From: an uncultured Clostridia bacterium | GTDB taxonomy: Bacteria; Bacillota; Clostridia; Lachnospirales; Cellulosilyticaceae | Assembly: GCA_937981575.1 (NCBI GenBank) | Contig: CALJNR010000041.1 | Span: 1 to 61,800 of the forward strand | DNA length: 61,800 nt | Reading direction: 5' to 3' | Part shown: piece by piece, positions 1 to 7,869 of the stretch | How the letters are laid out: every line of letters begins with the position of its first letter | Numbering within the stretch: position 1 is the first letter of the stretch | Notes under the pieces: generated by a model | What the model saw: only the letters and a program-made list of their open reading frames with translations | Databases searched by the model: none | What the model was told of the DNA's origin: nothing | Program-made: the position numbers and the translations under genes

Positions 1-2
1 AG

Positions 3-83
3 ATAGATGCGGTGCTTATTGGTGAAAGCATAGTTAAGTCCAGGGATAGAATAGCTAAACTGAGGGAACTTAAGGAGGTTTAA
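3..83 (+). CDS. trpC: Indole-3-glycerol-phosphate synthase, C-terminal end (partial)
   Basis: Only the last 26 codons lie in the window. They read as the end of TrpC: an AVLIGESIV stretch matches the conserved final strand-loop (VLIGESLM type) that binds the phosphate in the family, followed by a charged helix. The stop is 9 bases before trpF, whose ribosome binding site AAGGAGG lies inside the end of this gene. TrpC makes indole-3-glycerol phosphate, the substrate of TrpA, so order and function fit a trp operon that begins upstream of the window. The fragment is short, so the call leans on the neighbours. Confidence 0.85.
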   Translation: MDAVLIGESIVKSRDRIAKLRELKEV

Positions 84-92
84 ACTTTTCTT

Positions 93-713
93 ATGATAAA
101 GATTAAAATATGCGGCTTAACAAGACGTGAAGATATTGAGGCTGTAAATAACTATCTGCCAGATTATATTGGTTTTGTGTTTGCTAAAAGTAAAAGGCAG
201 GTAAGTTTTAAACAGGCTAAAGAGTTAAAAAAACTCTTAAATCCAAAGATTGAGACGGTAGGGGTATTTGTAAATGAGTCTATAGAAACCCTTATGGCCT
301 TAGGGATGGAGAAGGTTATTGATATCATTCAGCTTCATGGAGATGAAGATGAAGCATATATCAAAGCGGTGAAACGTAAAGTTAAGCTGCCTGTTATCAA
401 AGCGATAAGGATTAAGGATAAAATAGAGAGTATTCAAAGCTGTGGTGCAGACTTTCTTCTTTTTGATAAATACTTGGAAGGAATGTATGGCGGCGGGGGA
501 GAAAGTTTTGATTGGAGTATTATAAATAATATTCCCGTTCCTTACTTTTTGGCTGGGGGCATTCATTTAGGAAATATTGAAGAGGCACTTCGAAAAGCAT
601 CCTATGCTATTGATGTAAGCAGCGGCGTTGAGACAAATGGGATGAAAGATGAAAATAAAATATGTGAAATGATTGAGACAGTTAGAAGATATACTAATGA
701 ATTGACAAAATAA
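93..713 (+). CDS. trpF: Phosphoribosylanthranilate isomerase
   Basis: This enzyme converts N-(5'-phosphoribosyl)anthranilate to the carboxyphenylamino-deoxyribulose phosphate used by TrpC. The protein has 206 residues, the normal length for monofunctional TrpF. The N-terminal KIKICGLTR holds the catalytic Cys of the family. IQLHGDE and the FLAGGI loop (phosphate binding) follow in the expected order, and the C-terminal AIDVSSGVET supplies the acidic residue region. The start at 93 follows AAGGAGG at 72-78 with somewhat long spacing; no closer start fits. It is the second gene seen of a compact trp operon. Confidence 0.96.
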   Translation: MIKIKICGLTRREDIEAVNNYLPDYIGFVFAKSKRQVSFKQAKELKKLLNPKIETVGVFVNESIETLMALGMEKVIDIIQLHGDEDEAYIKAVKRKVKLPVIKAIRIKDKIESIQSCGADFLLFDKYLEGMYGGGGESFDWSIINNIPVPYFLAGGIHLGNIEEALRKASYAIDVSSGVETNGMKDENKICEMIETVRRYTNELTK

Positions 714-730
714 AATGAGAGGTGATCAAA

Positions 731-1918
731 ATGAGTAAGGCGGGCAGATATGGAGAGTTTGGTGGACAGTATATTCCTGAAACGCTGATGAATGCAGTTC
801 ATGAATTAGATGAGTTTTATAAAAAGTGTAAGGTAGATTCAACTTTTAATGAGGAGCTTAGGGAGCTTTTTGAAGAGTATTCCGGAAGACCTTCACTCCT
901 CTACTATGCAAAAAAGATGACAGAGGATTTGGGCGGAGCTAAGATCTATCTTAAAAGAGAAGATCTTAATCATACGGGTTCTCATAAGATTAATAACGTT
1001 TTAGGGCAGGTGCTTATTGCAAAAAAAATGGGTAAAAAACGTGTGATTGCAGAAACAGGAGCGGGGCAGCACGGGGTTGCTACGGCAACAGCTGCAGCGC
1101 TGATGGGGCTGGAGTGTGAGGTCTTTATGGGTGAAGAGGATACAATCCGACAGGCGCTGAATGTATTTCGGATGGAACTTCTGGGGGCGAAAGTTACACC
1201 TGTTAAAACAGGAACCCGTACTTTGAAAGATGCTGTTAATGCTGCGATGCAGGACTGGGCTAAAAGTGTAGAGGATACATTTTACTGTCTGGGTTCAGTT
1301 ATGGGGCCTCATCCTTATCCAATGATTGTAAGAGATCTTCAAAGCGTAATCGGCAAGGAAGTTAAAGCACAGATGATTAAAAAAGAAGGAAAACTTCCGG
1401 ATGTACTCGTTGCGTGCGTAGGCGGTGGCAGCAATGCGATGGGGCTTTTCTATGACTTTATTGAAGATAAAGAAGTTGAGCTTATAGGAGTTGAGGCAGC
1501 AGGTGAAGGCGTTGAAACAGATAAACATGCAGCAACAATCAGCAAAGGTGAAGTCGGCATATTCCATGGCATGAAGTCCTATTTCGTTCAGTCAGAAGGA
1601 GGCAGTATTGCACCGGTGTATTCGATTTCTGCAGGACTTGACTATCCAGGGATAGGACCAGAACATGCGTACCTGCATGACAGTAAGAGAGCTCGATATG
1701 TCCCGGCAACGGATCGGGAGGCTGTTATGGCTTTTGAATACTTATCAAGAACGGAAGGTATTATTCCAGCTATTGAAAGTTCCCATGCAGTGGCTTATGC
1801 GATGAAGATTGCGCCGAAGATGTCAAAGGATAAAATAATTGTTATTAACCTTTCTGGAAGAGGGGACAAAGACGTTGCTAGTATTGCAAGATATAAGGGG
1901 GTTGAGATCAATGAGTAA
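731..1918 (+). CDS. trpB: Tryptophan synthase beta chain
   Basis: TrpB condenses indole with serine using pyridoxal phosphate. The protein starts with the typical [15 protein letters not shown]. The PLP-binding lysine is K86 in HTGSHKINN, and the phosphate-binding loop GGGSNA is further on. Length (395 residues) is normal. I place the start at ATG 731, which follows GAGAGGTGAT; a GTG at 722 in the same frame lies inside that ribosome binding site and would add MIK. The end overlaps trpA by 8 bases, implying translational coupling of the two subunits of the alpha2beta2 complex. Confidence 0.97.
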   Translation: MSKAGRYGEFGGQYIPETLMNAVHELDEFYKKCKVDSTFNEELRELFEEYSGRPSLLYYAKKMTEDLGGAKIYLKREDLNHTGSHKINNVLGQVLIAKKMGKKRVIAETGAGQHGVATATAAALMGLECEVFMGEEDTIRQALNVFRMELLGAKVTPVKTGTRTLKDAVNAAMQDWAKSVEDTFYCLGSVMGPHPYPMIVRDLQSVIGKEVKAQMIKKEGKLPDVLVACVGGGSNAMGLFYDFIEDKEVELIGVEAAGEGVETDKHAATISKGEVGIFHGMKSYFVQSEGGSIAPVYSISAGLDYPGIGPEHAYLHDSKRARYVPATDREAVMAFEYLSRTEGIIPAIESSHAVAYAMKIAPKMSKDKIIVINLSGRGDKDVASIARYKGVEINE

Positions 1919-2696
1919 GCTGCAAAAGGCATTTGAGAAAGCGAAAGAAAAAGGAAGAAAGGCATTTATTCCATTTGTAACAGCTGGAGACCCGCACATA
2001 GAAGATACAGAAAGGTTCGTTTATGCATTAGATAAAGCGGGAAGTGATGTTATTGAAATTGGTATTCCGTTTTCTGATCCTATAGCTGATGGTCCTGTTA
2101 TTCAAAGAGCGAATATCAGAGCCCTTGATAATGGCGTTACTATAGATAAGGTGTTTGATATGGTAGCTAAAATCAGAAAGACTACTGATGTGCCTCTTGT
2201 GTTTTTATTGTATGCTAATACAATTTACTACTATGGCATTCAGAAATTTTTTGAAAGATGCCAAGAAACAGAGGTAGACGGCGTTATTCTGCCAGATCTT
2301 CCTTTTGAAGAAAAGGAGGAATTCGGTATTTATGCTAAAGACTGCGGGGTAGACATTATTTCGCTTGTGGCACCTACTTCTAAAGAGCGTATCAGAGATA
2401 TTGCTAAAGAAGCTGGAGGGTTTTTATACTGTGTATCTTCCATGGGCGTAACGGGCACGAGAGATGCAATTCAAACAGATCTTAAGGCAATGTTTGAATA
2501 TATTGATGAATACTGTAAGATTCCTAAGGCTTTGGGATTTGGGATAGCTAATAAAGAACAGGCAAAAGCCCTGAAAGATTATGCGGATGGTATTATCGTA
2601 GGCAGTGCCATTGTAAAGATTATAGAAGAATACGGAAAAGAGGCTGAGGAGCCGCTCGTTCGTTTTGCTGAGGAAATGATAGGAGAATTAGCCTAA
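1911..2696 (+). CDS. trpA: Tryptophan synthase alpha chain
   Basis: TrpA cleaves indole-3-glycerol phosphate to indole, which is channelled to TrpB. The sequence shows [10 protein letters not shown] near the N-terminus, the catalytic Glu region [15 protein letters not shown], and the phosphate-binding [11 protein letters not shown] and GIIVGSAIV loops. Length is 261 residues, normal for the family. The start is ATG 1911, overlapping the trpB stop, preceded by AAGGGGGTT. An upstream in-frame start at 1839 would lie deep inside trpB and is rejected. Confidence 0.97.
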   Translation: MSKLQKAFEKAKEKGRKAFIPFVTAGDPHIEDTERFVYALDKAGSDVIEIGIPFSDPIADGPVIQRANIRALDNGVTIDKVFDMVAKIRKTTDVPLVFLLYANTIYYYGIQKFFERCQETEVDGVILPDLPFEEKEEFGIYAKDCGVDIISLVAPTSKERIRDIAKEAGGFLYCVSSMGVTGTRDAIQTDLKAMFEYIDEYCKIPKALGFGIANKEQAKALKDYADGIIVGSAIVKIIEEYGKEAEEPLVRFAEEMIGELA

Positions 2697-2727
2697 TTTG
2701 CCGATGGGATGGTTGGGAGGTGAGAAG

Positions 2728-3420
2728 GTGGCTGTTCGATATGATTCTATAGTGCCATGGGGAAGAACTTTTGAAGAGTACGTAGATATGTTTGACTTGG
2801 AGGAAAGGGACCTGGAAAAGTCGATTCTAGGCTGCGGGGATGGCCCGGCATGTTTTAATGCAGCAATGCACCAAAAGGGGAAAAAAGCTGTATCTATTGA
2901 TCCAATTTATAAGTTTACAGATGAGGAAATCCAAAGACGTATTGACGAGACATATTTGAAAGTCATGCAGCAGACCAGAGAAAATCAAGAGAAGTTTGTG
3001 TGGCATAATATTAAAAGCGTTGAGGAACTTGGGGAAATAAGAATGTCAGCTATGAAAGCTTTTTTAATGGATTATAATGCAGGTAAGAAGGAAGAAAGGT
3101 ATTTGTTTGCGGAGCTTCCAAGTCTTCCTTTTCAGGATAAACAGTTTGATCTTGCCTTGTCTTCGCATTTTTTATTTCTCTATACAGATCATTTATCTTT
3201 AGGTTTTCATATACAATCTATAGATGAAATGCTGCGGGTAGCGGATGAGATTCGGATATTTCCTTTGGTAGATATGAATGCCAATAGGTCTTGCTATGTA
3301 GATAGTGTAATAACAAGATATAGAAGTTTGGGCTTCAGTGCCCATGAAATCCAAGTAGACTATGAGTTTCAAAAAGGCGGAAATAAAATGCTTAGGATCT
3401 ATAAAAATGACAACAAATAA
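2728..3420 (+). CDS. SAM-dependent methyltransferase-like protein
   Basis: The substrate is unknown. The protein has 230 residues. Near the N-terminus is ILGCGDGPACFNA, a glycine-rich motif I of class I methyltransferases, followed by VSIDPIY (acidic end of strand 2) and LPSLPFQDKQFDLALSSHFLF, which matches motifs IV-V. The start is the GTG at 2728 after GGGAGGTGA; the TTG at 2698 immediately after the trpA stop lacks a site. It lies 31 bases after trpA and could be co-transcribed with the trp genes. Related genes sit in scattered contexts in Firmicutes as hypothetical methyltransferases, so a role in tryptophan metabolism is not implied by sequence. Confidence 0.75.
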   Translation: MAVRYDSIVPWGRTFEEYVDMFDLEERDLEKSILGCGDGPACFNAAMHQKGKKAVSIDPIYKFTDEEIQRRIDETYLKVMQQTRENQEKFVWHNIKSVEELGEIRMSAMKAFLMDYNAGKKEERYLFAELPSLPFQDKQFDLALSSHFLFLYTDHLSLGFHIQSIDEMLRVADEIRIFPLVDMNANRSCYVDSVITRYRSLGFSAHEIQVDYEFQKGGNKMLRIYKNDNK

Positions 3421-3483
3421 AGATAGTAAGACACAAAAGTATCAGTATGTGGGGCTTAAATGTTGAATAAAGGAGCGAATGTA

Positions 3484-3780
3484 ATGACTAAATGTAAAGA
3501 TCTAGATGAAATCAGAAGGCATATAGACGACATAGATGAAGAAATTGTCAAACTGATTGCTCAAAGAAGTCATTATGTGAGAGCGGCAGCAAGCTTTAAA
3601 AAAGACGATGAAGAGGTAAAAGCTTCTGAACGTGTAGAAAAAGTAATTGCAAAAGTGCGAAAGATTGCAGAGGAGAATTATCTGTCTCCTGATCTTGTAG
3701 AATACGTTTACCGTGATATGATAGGGGCATTTATCACTATGGAATTAGAGACACATAAGGAAATCAACAAAACATCCTGA
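3484..3780 (+). CDS. Chorismate mutase, AroQ/PchB-like
   Basis: This is a 98-residue all-helical protein of the AroQ fold. The N-terminal helix LDEIRRHIDDIDEEIVKLIAQR carries the conserved Arg and the acidic face of chorismate mutase type II. The second half (ASERVEKVI, then AEENYLSPDLVEYVYRDMI) resembles PchB, isochorismate pyruvate lyase, as closely as plain chorismate mutase. It may rearrange chorismate to prephenate, or be a lyase; sequence alone does not decide. I use ATG 3484 after AAAGGAG rather than the ATG at 3460. It follows the trp genes by about 60 bases from the previous stop, which suits aromatic amino acid metabolism. Confidence 0.8.
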   Translation: MTKCKDLDEIRRHIDDIDEEIVKLIAQRSHYVRAAASFKKDDEEVKASERVEKVIAKVRKIAEENYLSPDLVEYVYRDMIGAFITMELETHKEINKTS

Positions 3781-4292
3781 TTATTACAGTCCAATCACTA
3801 GATAATAATTGATGTCCCCGAAGGATAACTCGATAATTTCAATGGATTAGTCTATAAATTTCATATCTTTAAATTTAAGTTACTCGTAATGGGGGATGAG
3901 GTGAAATTACCCCCGAGAAACAACCTTTCATAAATGAATCACTTAAGTTTACAGGTTGTTCTCCATAATGAATTGCATAGTTCCTCAGAAAATGATAAAG
4001 TATAATTTAGAGGTATTCATTATGCTTCTTTTTGATTGAGTAAATGCGTGCATTGTTTGCACGCTTTCTTATATGTTAAGCAGATTTTCACCTTGCTTTT
4101 TCGAAAGGATTATTAAGAAGCAGCCCATCTTGGAGCTGAAAATGAATTATCCTAAAAACAGTGAGTCTAAATAAATGTAGAGATGTTTAAGCACCTACAG
4201 GATAATTGACAGTTAATGTGGGCAGGATGCTGATGAAACTCAGTCGTAGCAGCATAGGGTGATATTTTTATAGTAAAGAAAGGAATAGAAAA
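3781..4292 (+). other. Non-coding stretch with several inverted repeats
   Basis: There is no credible reading frame here. Directly visible structures are: GGGGG near 3890 facing CCCCC near 3912; GAGAAACAACCT near 3915 facing AGGTTGTTCTC near 3952; the GCGTGC/GCACGC hairpin at 4046-4064; ATTTTCA (4084-4090) facing TGAAAAT (4137-4143); AATTATCCT (4145-4153) facing AGGATAATT (4199-4207); and ATGCTG/CAGCAT at 4227-4255. Several helices in half a kilobase suggest a structured RNA or a long leader for trmB. I recognise no known riboswitch or T-box core. Confidence 0.5.
4046..4070 (+). terminator. Rho-independent terminator (short)
   Basis: GCGTGC and GCACGC form a 6-base GC-rich stem around a 7-base loop, followed by TTTCTTAT. 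It could end the trp/chorismate mutase transcript or be part of the structured stretch around it. Confidence 0.55.
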
Positions 4293-4940
4293 ATGCGTTT
4301 GAGAAGAGATCCTAGAGCACCGGAATACTTAGAGAAGGATGAAAAGGTTATACTTAACCCAGAAACTCTAAAAGGAAAGTGGAAAGACCACTTTGGGAAT
4401 GCGCACCCCATTCATGTTGAATTTGGGTGCGGAAAAGGTGGATTTATTACTGAACTTGCAGTAAGAAATCCTAATATTAATTATATTGCTGCAGAACGGG
4501 CTGAGACGGTGGTCTATAAAGCTTGCAAAAGGGCAAATAGTAAAGAAGATATTCCAAATAACTTAAGATTTCTTTATTTTGATGTGATTAACTGTTCGGA
4601 GATTTTTGAAAAGGGAGAAGTAGAGCGGATTTATCTTAATTTTTCAGACCCATGGCCTAAAAAAAGATATGCGCATAAACGCCTAACCAATAGAAGATTT
4701 CTTGAGAAGTATGAGCATATTCTTTGTGAAAATGGAGAAATACATTTTAAAACCGATAACAAAGGATTGTTTGCCTATTCAATAGAAGAGTTCTCAATCT
4801 CAGACTGGCTGATGAAAAATGTTACACTCGATCTTCATAACAGTGATATGGAAGACAATATTATGACAGAATATGAAAAAAAGTTCTCTGAAATGGGATT
4901 CACAATTAACAGGCTGGAAGCTGTCAAGTTTAAAAAATAG
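4293..4940 (+). CDS. trmB: tRNA (guanine-N7-)-methyltransferase
   Basis: TrmB makes m7G46 in the variable loop of many tRNAs using SAM. The protein is 215 residues, the usual length. Key motifs are VEFGCGKGGFITELA (SAM binding), the NFSDPWPKKRYAHKRLT signature with the catalytic Asp of TrmB, and EIHFKTDN near the C-terminus. ATG 4293 follows AAAGAAAGGAATAG. The gene stands alone after a long non-coding stretch and ends at a bidirectional terminator shared with the convergent EAL gene. Confidence 0.96.
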   Translation: MRLRRDPRAPEYLEKDEKVILNPETLKGKWKDHFGNAHPIHVEFGCGKGGFITELAVRNPNINYIAAERAETVVYKACKRANSKEDIPNNLRFLYFDVINCSEIFEKGEVERIYLNFSDPWPKKRYAHKRLTNRRFLEKYEHILCENGEIHFKTDNKGLFAYSIEEFSISDWLMKNVTLDLHNSDMEDNIMTEYEKKFSEMGFTINRLEAVKFKK

Positions 4941-4967
4941 GGTATACATTTGTATACCCTATTTTTT
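4932..4967. terminator. Bidirectional terminator
   Basis: AAAAAATAGGGTATAC, loop ATTT, and GTATACCCTATTTTTT are perfect complements, giving a stem with A-tract and T-tract on opposite sides. It serves trmB on the plus strand and the EAL gene on the minus strand, and overlaps both ends. Confidence 0.93.
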
Positions 4968-6933
4968 AAACGCCTGGACACGAAAGCAAGTTAAGAAAAT
5001 ATTGAAATGGAATAGGTTTACTATAGTAATACCCTTGGTAATAGTTACAGCCTAAAGATTTTATTGTATTGTATTGCAGTTCATCTTCGATACCTTCTGT
5101 TACAATATCTAAGCCAAGGGTTTGCCCCATTCTTGTGACGCATTCTAAAATAACGCGGTTTTTATCTTCGGATTTAATATTTTTTATAAACTCTCTATCG
5201 AACTTAATTTCGTCAAGACTGAGTTTGGATAGATAAGCAAGAGAGGAATATCCTGTACCAAAATCATCTAGTGAAAATCTAAAGCCTAGTTCTTTGAGCT
5301 GCATAATTGTTGAATTGACTTTAGACATATTGTGGATGAGTATGGACTCAGTAATTTCAAAAATAATTGATGAAGGAGAAATGTTATATTTCTCAGCGGT
5401 TTCTTTTATGTAGTTTACTAAATCGATTTCCATGAACTGCTGTACGGAGAGGTTGATAGAAAACCGCAGACCATCAAAGCCTATTTGTTCGAGTTCATGA
5501 ACATATCTGAATGTAGTTTCTATAACATAGCGACCAATTTTGCTAATTAGTCCAAGTCTTTCGGCCAAAGGGATAAATACGTTTGGCGGAATCGCAGTCT
5601 CATTGCCACGCCACCTAATAAGTGCCTCTGCCCCTATGATTTGGTTATTAATGACATTCACCTTAGGCTGAAGATAGATATCCCAAAGGTTTTGAGATGC
5701 TGCTTCGCGAAGTTGGCCTTCGAGGTTTAGTTTTTCTTGCAGTGTTTTGGACATGTCTGAAACATAAAGAGCGTAATGTTCAGGCGTATGCTTAGAAACG
5801 TGTGAAGCAAGCTCTAGCTCCTGGATAAGCGTTTCGTAATTTAGACAAGAACTCTTGATATAGGTCGCACCAATACAGGGATTCAGGTCGATAGCGCATA
5901 AATTACTTTGTGCAAGAGTAGATAAAATGTTTTTTATAAAAGTTTCAAACTTATCAGGCTCTTCTTTATATAAAATGATAAATCTGTCGGTAGAAAAATG
6001 ATACATATCAGCTTGGGATTTAAACGAAGCCATTACGGTTTTAGATAACTCATCTAATATGGATTTACTTTCTCTATAGCCAATAAGCGTCAAAAGCAGT
6101 TTGAAATTCTTGATATTAAGCATACATGCCCCTGTCAATAAAAAATCAATATTTTTCAGATCAACATGGAGCTTATGGGCGTTTTTAAGTCCTGTATCCG
6201 GATGCGTATAAGCGAGATACTGTATCCGCTTTTCAGCCTCTAAAAGCTCACTTTTTTTAGTATTAGCATCTTTGGTTGTATATATAAGTTTTGATGTATA
6301 AATTTCTGCATGGTACAGACAAAAAGAAATGGTGAGGAAAAAACAAAGACATAGGTTGATAGTTAAATAAAAACTAAGCAGCATACGATCTTCTAATAAA
6401 CTAATAATAACTAATACAATGATACAAAAGGCAGTATAAAAGACTCTGATTAACGAGATTTTCCTGATTAACTTATAGGCAAAGTAAGTATATAGTGTAT
6501 AAATTACCATATAAATTAATATCGTAAATTTTAAGGCTATCAATAAAGGAAACTTGAAAAACAGAGTTAAGGCCAAGCAGATATTAATAAATAAGAAAGT
6601 TACTTTAAGCGAGATATGAGATTGTTTTTTTGCCCAAAAATAATAAAGTGTACTTGATAAAGCCAATAATGAAAAGAATGCCACTGGAGGCAGAAGGCGG
6701 AAAGTAATGAAGTGTGTTTTGTAAGGGAAAAAGTAGAGATAAAAAAATACGATAAATAAGCTTTCAGTTAACCAAAGCAGAGAAAAAGAAAACATATGCT
6801 CAATAAATAATATGCTGGACACAGACTTTTCTTTCAATAACTGGTATAAGGCAAGAAAGTTATATGCAGTTAAAGAAATAAGTACAAGAGTAACTAATAG
6901 AGTTTGAAGTGAATTTGAGGTATACAGTGTCAT
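4966..6933 (-). CDS. Membrane c-di-GMP phosphodiesterase with degenerate GGDEF and EAL domain
   Basis: Predicted to hydrolyse c-di-GMP. Residues 1 to about 215 form seven or more hydrophobic segments. Residues about 240-390 have GGDEF-domain architecture (HPDTGLKNAHKL start), but the active site reads HFSTDRF, so cyclase activity is unlikely. The C-terminal EAL domain (about 410-650) keeps the catalytic set: GAEALIRW, NLS, EITES, DDFGTGYSS, KFDREFI, EGIE and QGYYYSKP. The start has TAGGAGA upstream. It is monocistronic and convergent with trmB. A c-di-GMP-I riboswitch occurs elsewhere in the window, so the signal it degrades has at least one local target. The GGDEF remnant may bind GTP as a regulator. 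Confidence 0.93.
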   Translation of the reverse strand: MTLYTSNSLQTLLVTLVLISLTAYNFLALYQLLKEKSVSSILFIEHMFSFSLLWLTESLFIVFFYLYFFPYKTHFITFRLLPPVAFFSLLALSSTLYYFWAKKQSHISLKVTFLFINICLALTLFFKFPLLIALKFTILIYMVIYTLYTYFAYKLIRKISLIRVFYTAFCIIVLVIISLLEDRMLLSFYLTINLCLCFFLTISFCLYHAEIYTSKLIYTTKDANTKKSELLEAEKRIQYLAYTHPDTGLKNAHKLHVDLKNIDFLLTGACMLNIKNFKLLLTLIGYRESKSILDELSKTVMASFKSQADMYHFSTDRFIILYKEEPDKFETFIKNILSTLAQSNLCAIDLNPCIGATYIKSSCLNYETLIQELELASHVSKHTPEHYALYVSDMSKTLQEKLNLEGQLREAASQNLWDIYLQPKVNVINNQIIGAEALIRWRGNETAIPPNVFIPLAERLGLISKIGRYVIETTFRYVHELEQIGFDGLRFSINLSVQQFMEIDLVNYIKETAEKYNISPSSIIFEITESILIHNMSKVNSTIMQLKELGFRFSLDDFGTGYSSLAYLSKLSLDEIKFDREFIKNIKSEDKNRVILECVTRMGQTLGLDIVTEGIEDELQYNTIKSLGCNYYQGYYYSKPIPFQYFLNLLSCPGV

Positions 6934-7102
6934 AGATATTCTCCTACTGGTTCAAATTGCATATATATTAGAGCATCTAAATATATAGAAATATTAATAA
7001 TGTTATGATAGTTAAGCTTATTATATAAGAGCTGACAAGACATTGTCAATTCAAAAAAATACCAAGGAAATTCTCATTGAGTAGGTACAACTAACTAGAG
7101 GT

Positions 7103-7117
7103 TTCCATATAATGGAA
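7103..7117. promoter_or_regulatory. Palindromic operator-like site
   Basis: TTCCAT-ATA-ATGGAA is a perfect 6+6 inverted repeat with a 3-base spacer, 31 bases before the small gene at 7149 in the space between two divergent genes. It has operator size; the factor is unknown. Confidence 0.4.
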
Positions 7118-7148
7118 CATAGACATCAGTGGAAGGAGTTGAGGATGA

Positions 7149-7337
7149 ATGCCATTTGGAGATAAAATAGATCAGATTTTTAAACAGTTTATGTATGAAC
7201 AAAAGCGCAGCAAAAGTCAGCATTCATCATGGGGGACCAAAAAGAATATACTTGGAAGCTTATCAGAGATTTTAGATGAAATGGAAGAGTATATTGATCA
7301 GAAAGCTAAAGAGTATGAAATATTTAAAAAGAAATAA
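7149..7337 (+). CDS. Small charged protein of unknown function
   Basis: I do not recognise it. The 62-residue product starts MPFGDKIDQIFKQF, has a polar middle rich in Ser and Lys, and ends with a charged helix (SEILDEMEEYIDQKAKEYEIFKKK). No membrane segment or Cys motif is visible. The start at 7149 is supported by GGAAGGAG (7131-7138); another ATG at 7145 in a different frame stops after six codons. It is flanked by the EAL gene (divergent) and thioredoxin (156 bases downstream). The strong ribosome site and clean frame make it a likely real gene. Confidence 0.6.
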   Translation: MPFGDKIDQIFKQFMYEQKRSKSQHSSWGTKKNILGSLSEILDEMEEYIDQKAKEYEIFKKK

Positions 7338-7493
7338 ACAGGAATAGAACAATCATAAAGTGTAATACTAGTAATATTATATTGCATTTATAAAAAATAT
7401 ATAATAAACTAACGATATACTTAGATATAAAGAAACAACCTATAGAATAAGACTATCTTTATATCATACAAAGGCAAAAGGAGGAAGTGCAAA

Positions 7494-7811
7494 ATGGCAT
7501 ATAGATTTACGGACAGTAATTTTGAACAAGATGCAATTCAGTCACACATTCCAGTAGTTATAGATTTTTATGCGGACTGGTGTGGTCCTTGCAAAATGAT
7601 GTCACCTGTTATTGATGAGCTTGCAGCAGATTATGAGGGCAAAGTTAAAATAGGTAAAGTTAATACAGATGAAAATAGAAGTGTAGCGACTAAATATAAT
7701 ATTATGAGCATACCAACTATTCTGCTTATGAAAGACGGGCAGGTTGTAGATACTGTAGTAGGAGCTATTCCTAAAACTGCATTACAGGAAAAAATAGATA
7801 GAATGCTATAA
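7494..7811 (+). CDS. trxA: Thioredoxin
   Basis: This is a small dithiol reductant for cytoplasmic proteins. The 105-residue protein has the classic WCGPC active site (C30 and C33), an IDFYADWC strand before it, the cis-Pro loop SIPT, and the C-terminal KDGQVVDTVVGA motif. AGGAGG precedes the start closely. It forms its own transcription unit ending in a strong terminator. No thioredoxin reductase is next to it. Confidence 0.97.
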   Translation: MAYRFTDSNFEQDAIQSHIPVVIDFYADWCGPCKMMSPVIDELAADYEGKVKIGKVNTDENRSVATKYNIMSIPTILLMKDGQVVDTVVGAIPKTALQEKIDRML

Positions 7812-7816
7812 AATAA

Positions 7817-7850
7817 GTGCCTATGATTGGTCTAATCATAGGCACTTTGA
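7817..7850 (+). terminator. Rho-independent terminator after trxA
   Basis: GTGCCTATGATT and AATCATAGGCAC form a perfect 12-base stem around GGTCT, followed by TTTGAATTT. Confidence 0.9.
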
Positions 7851-7869
7851 ATTTGTATTGGCAGATACA

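Noticed and set aside
4227..4255. Hairpin with TGATGAAACTC resembling group II intron domain V
   Set aside because: No reverse transcriptase, no intron 5' end and no other domains were seen; kept only as part of the structured stretch.
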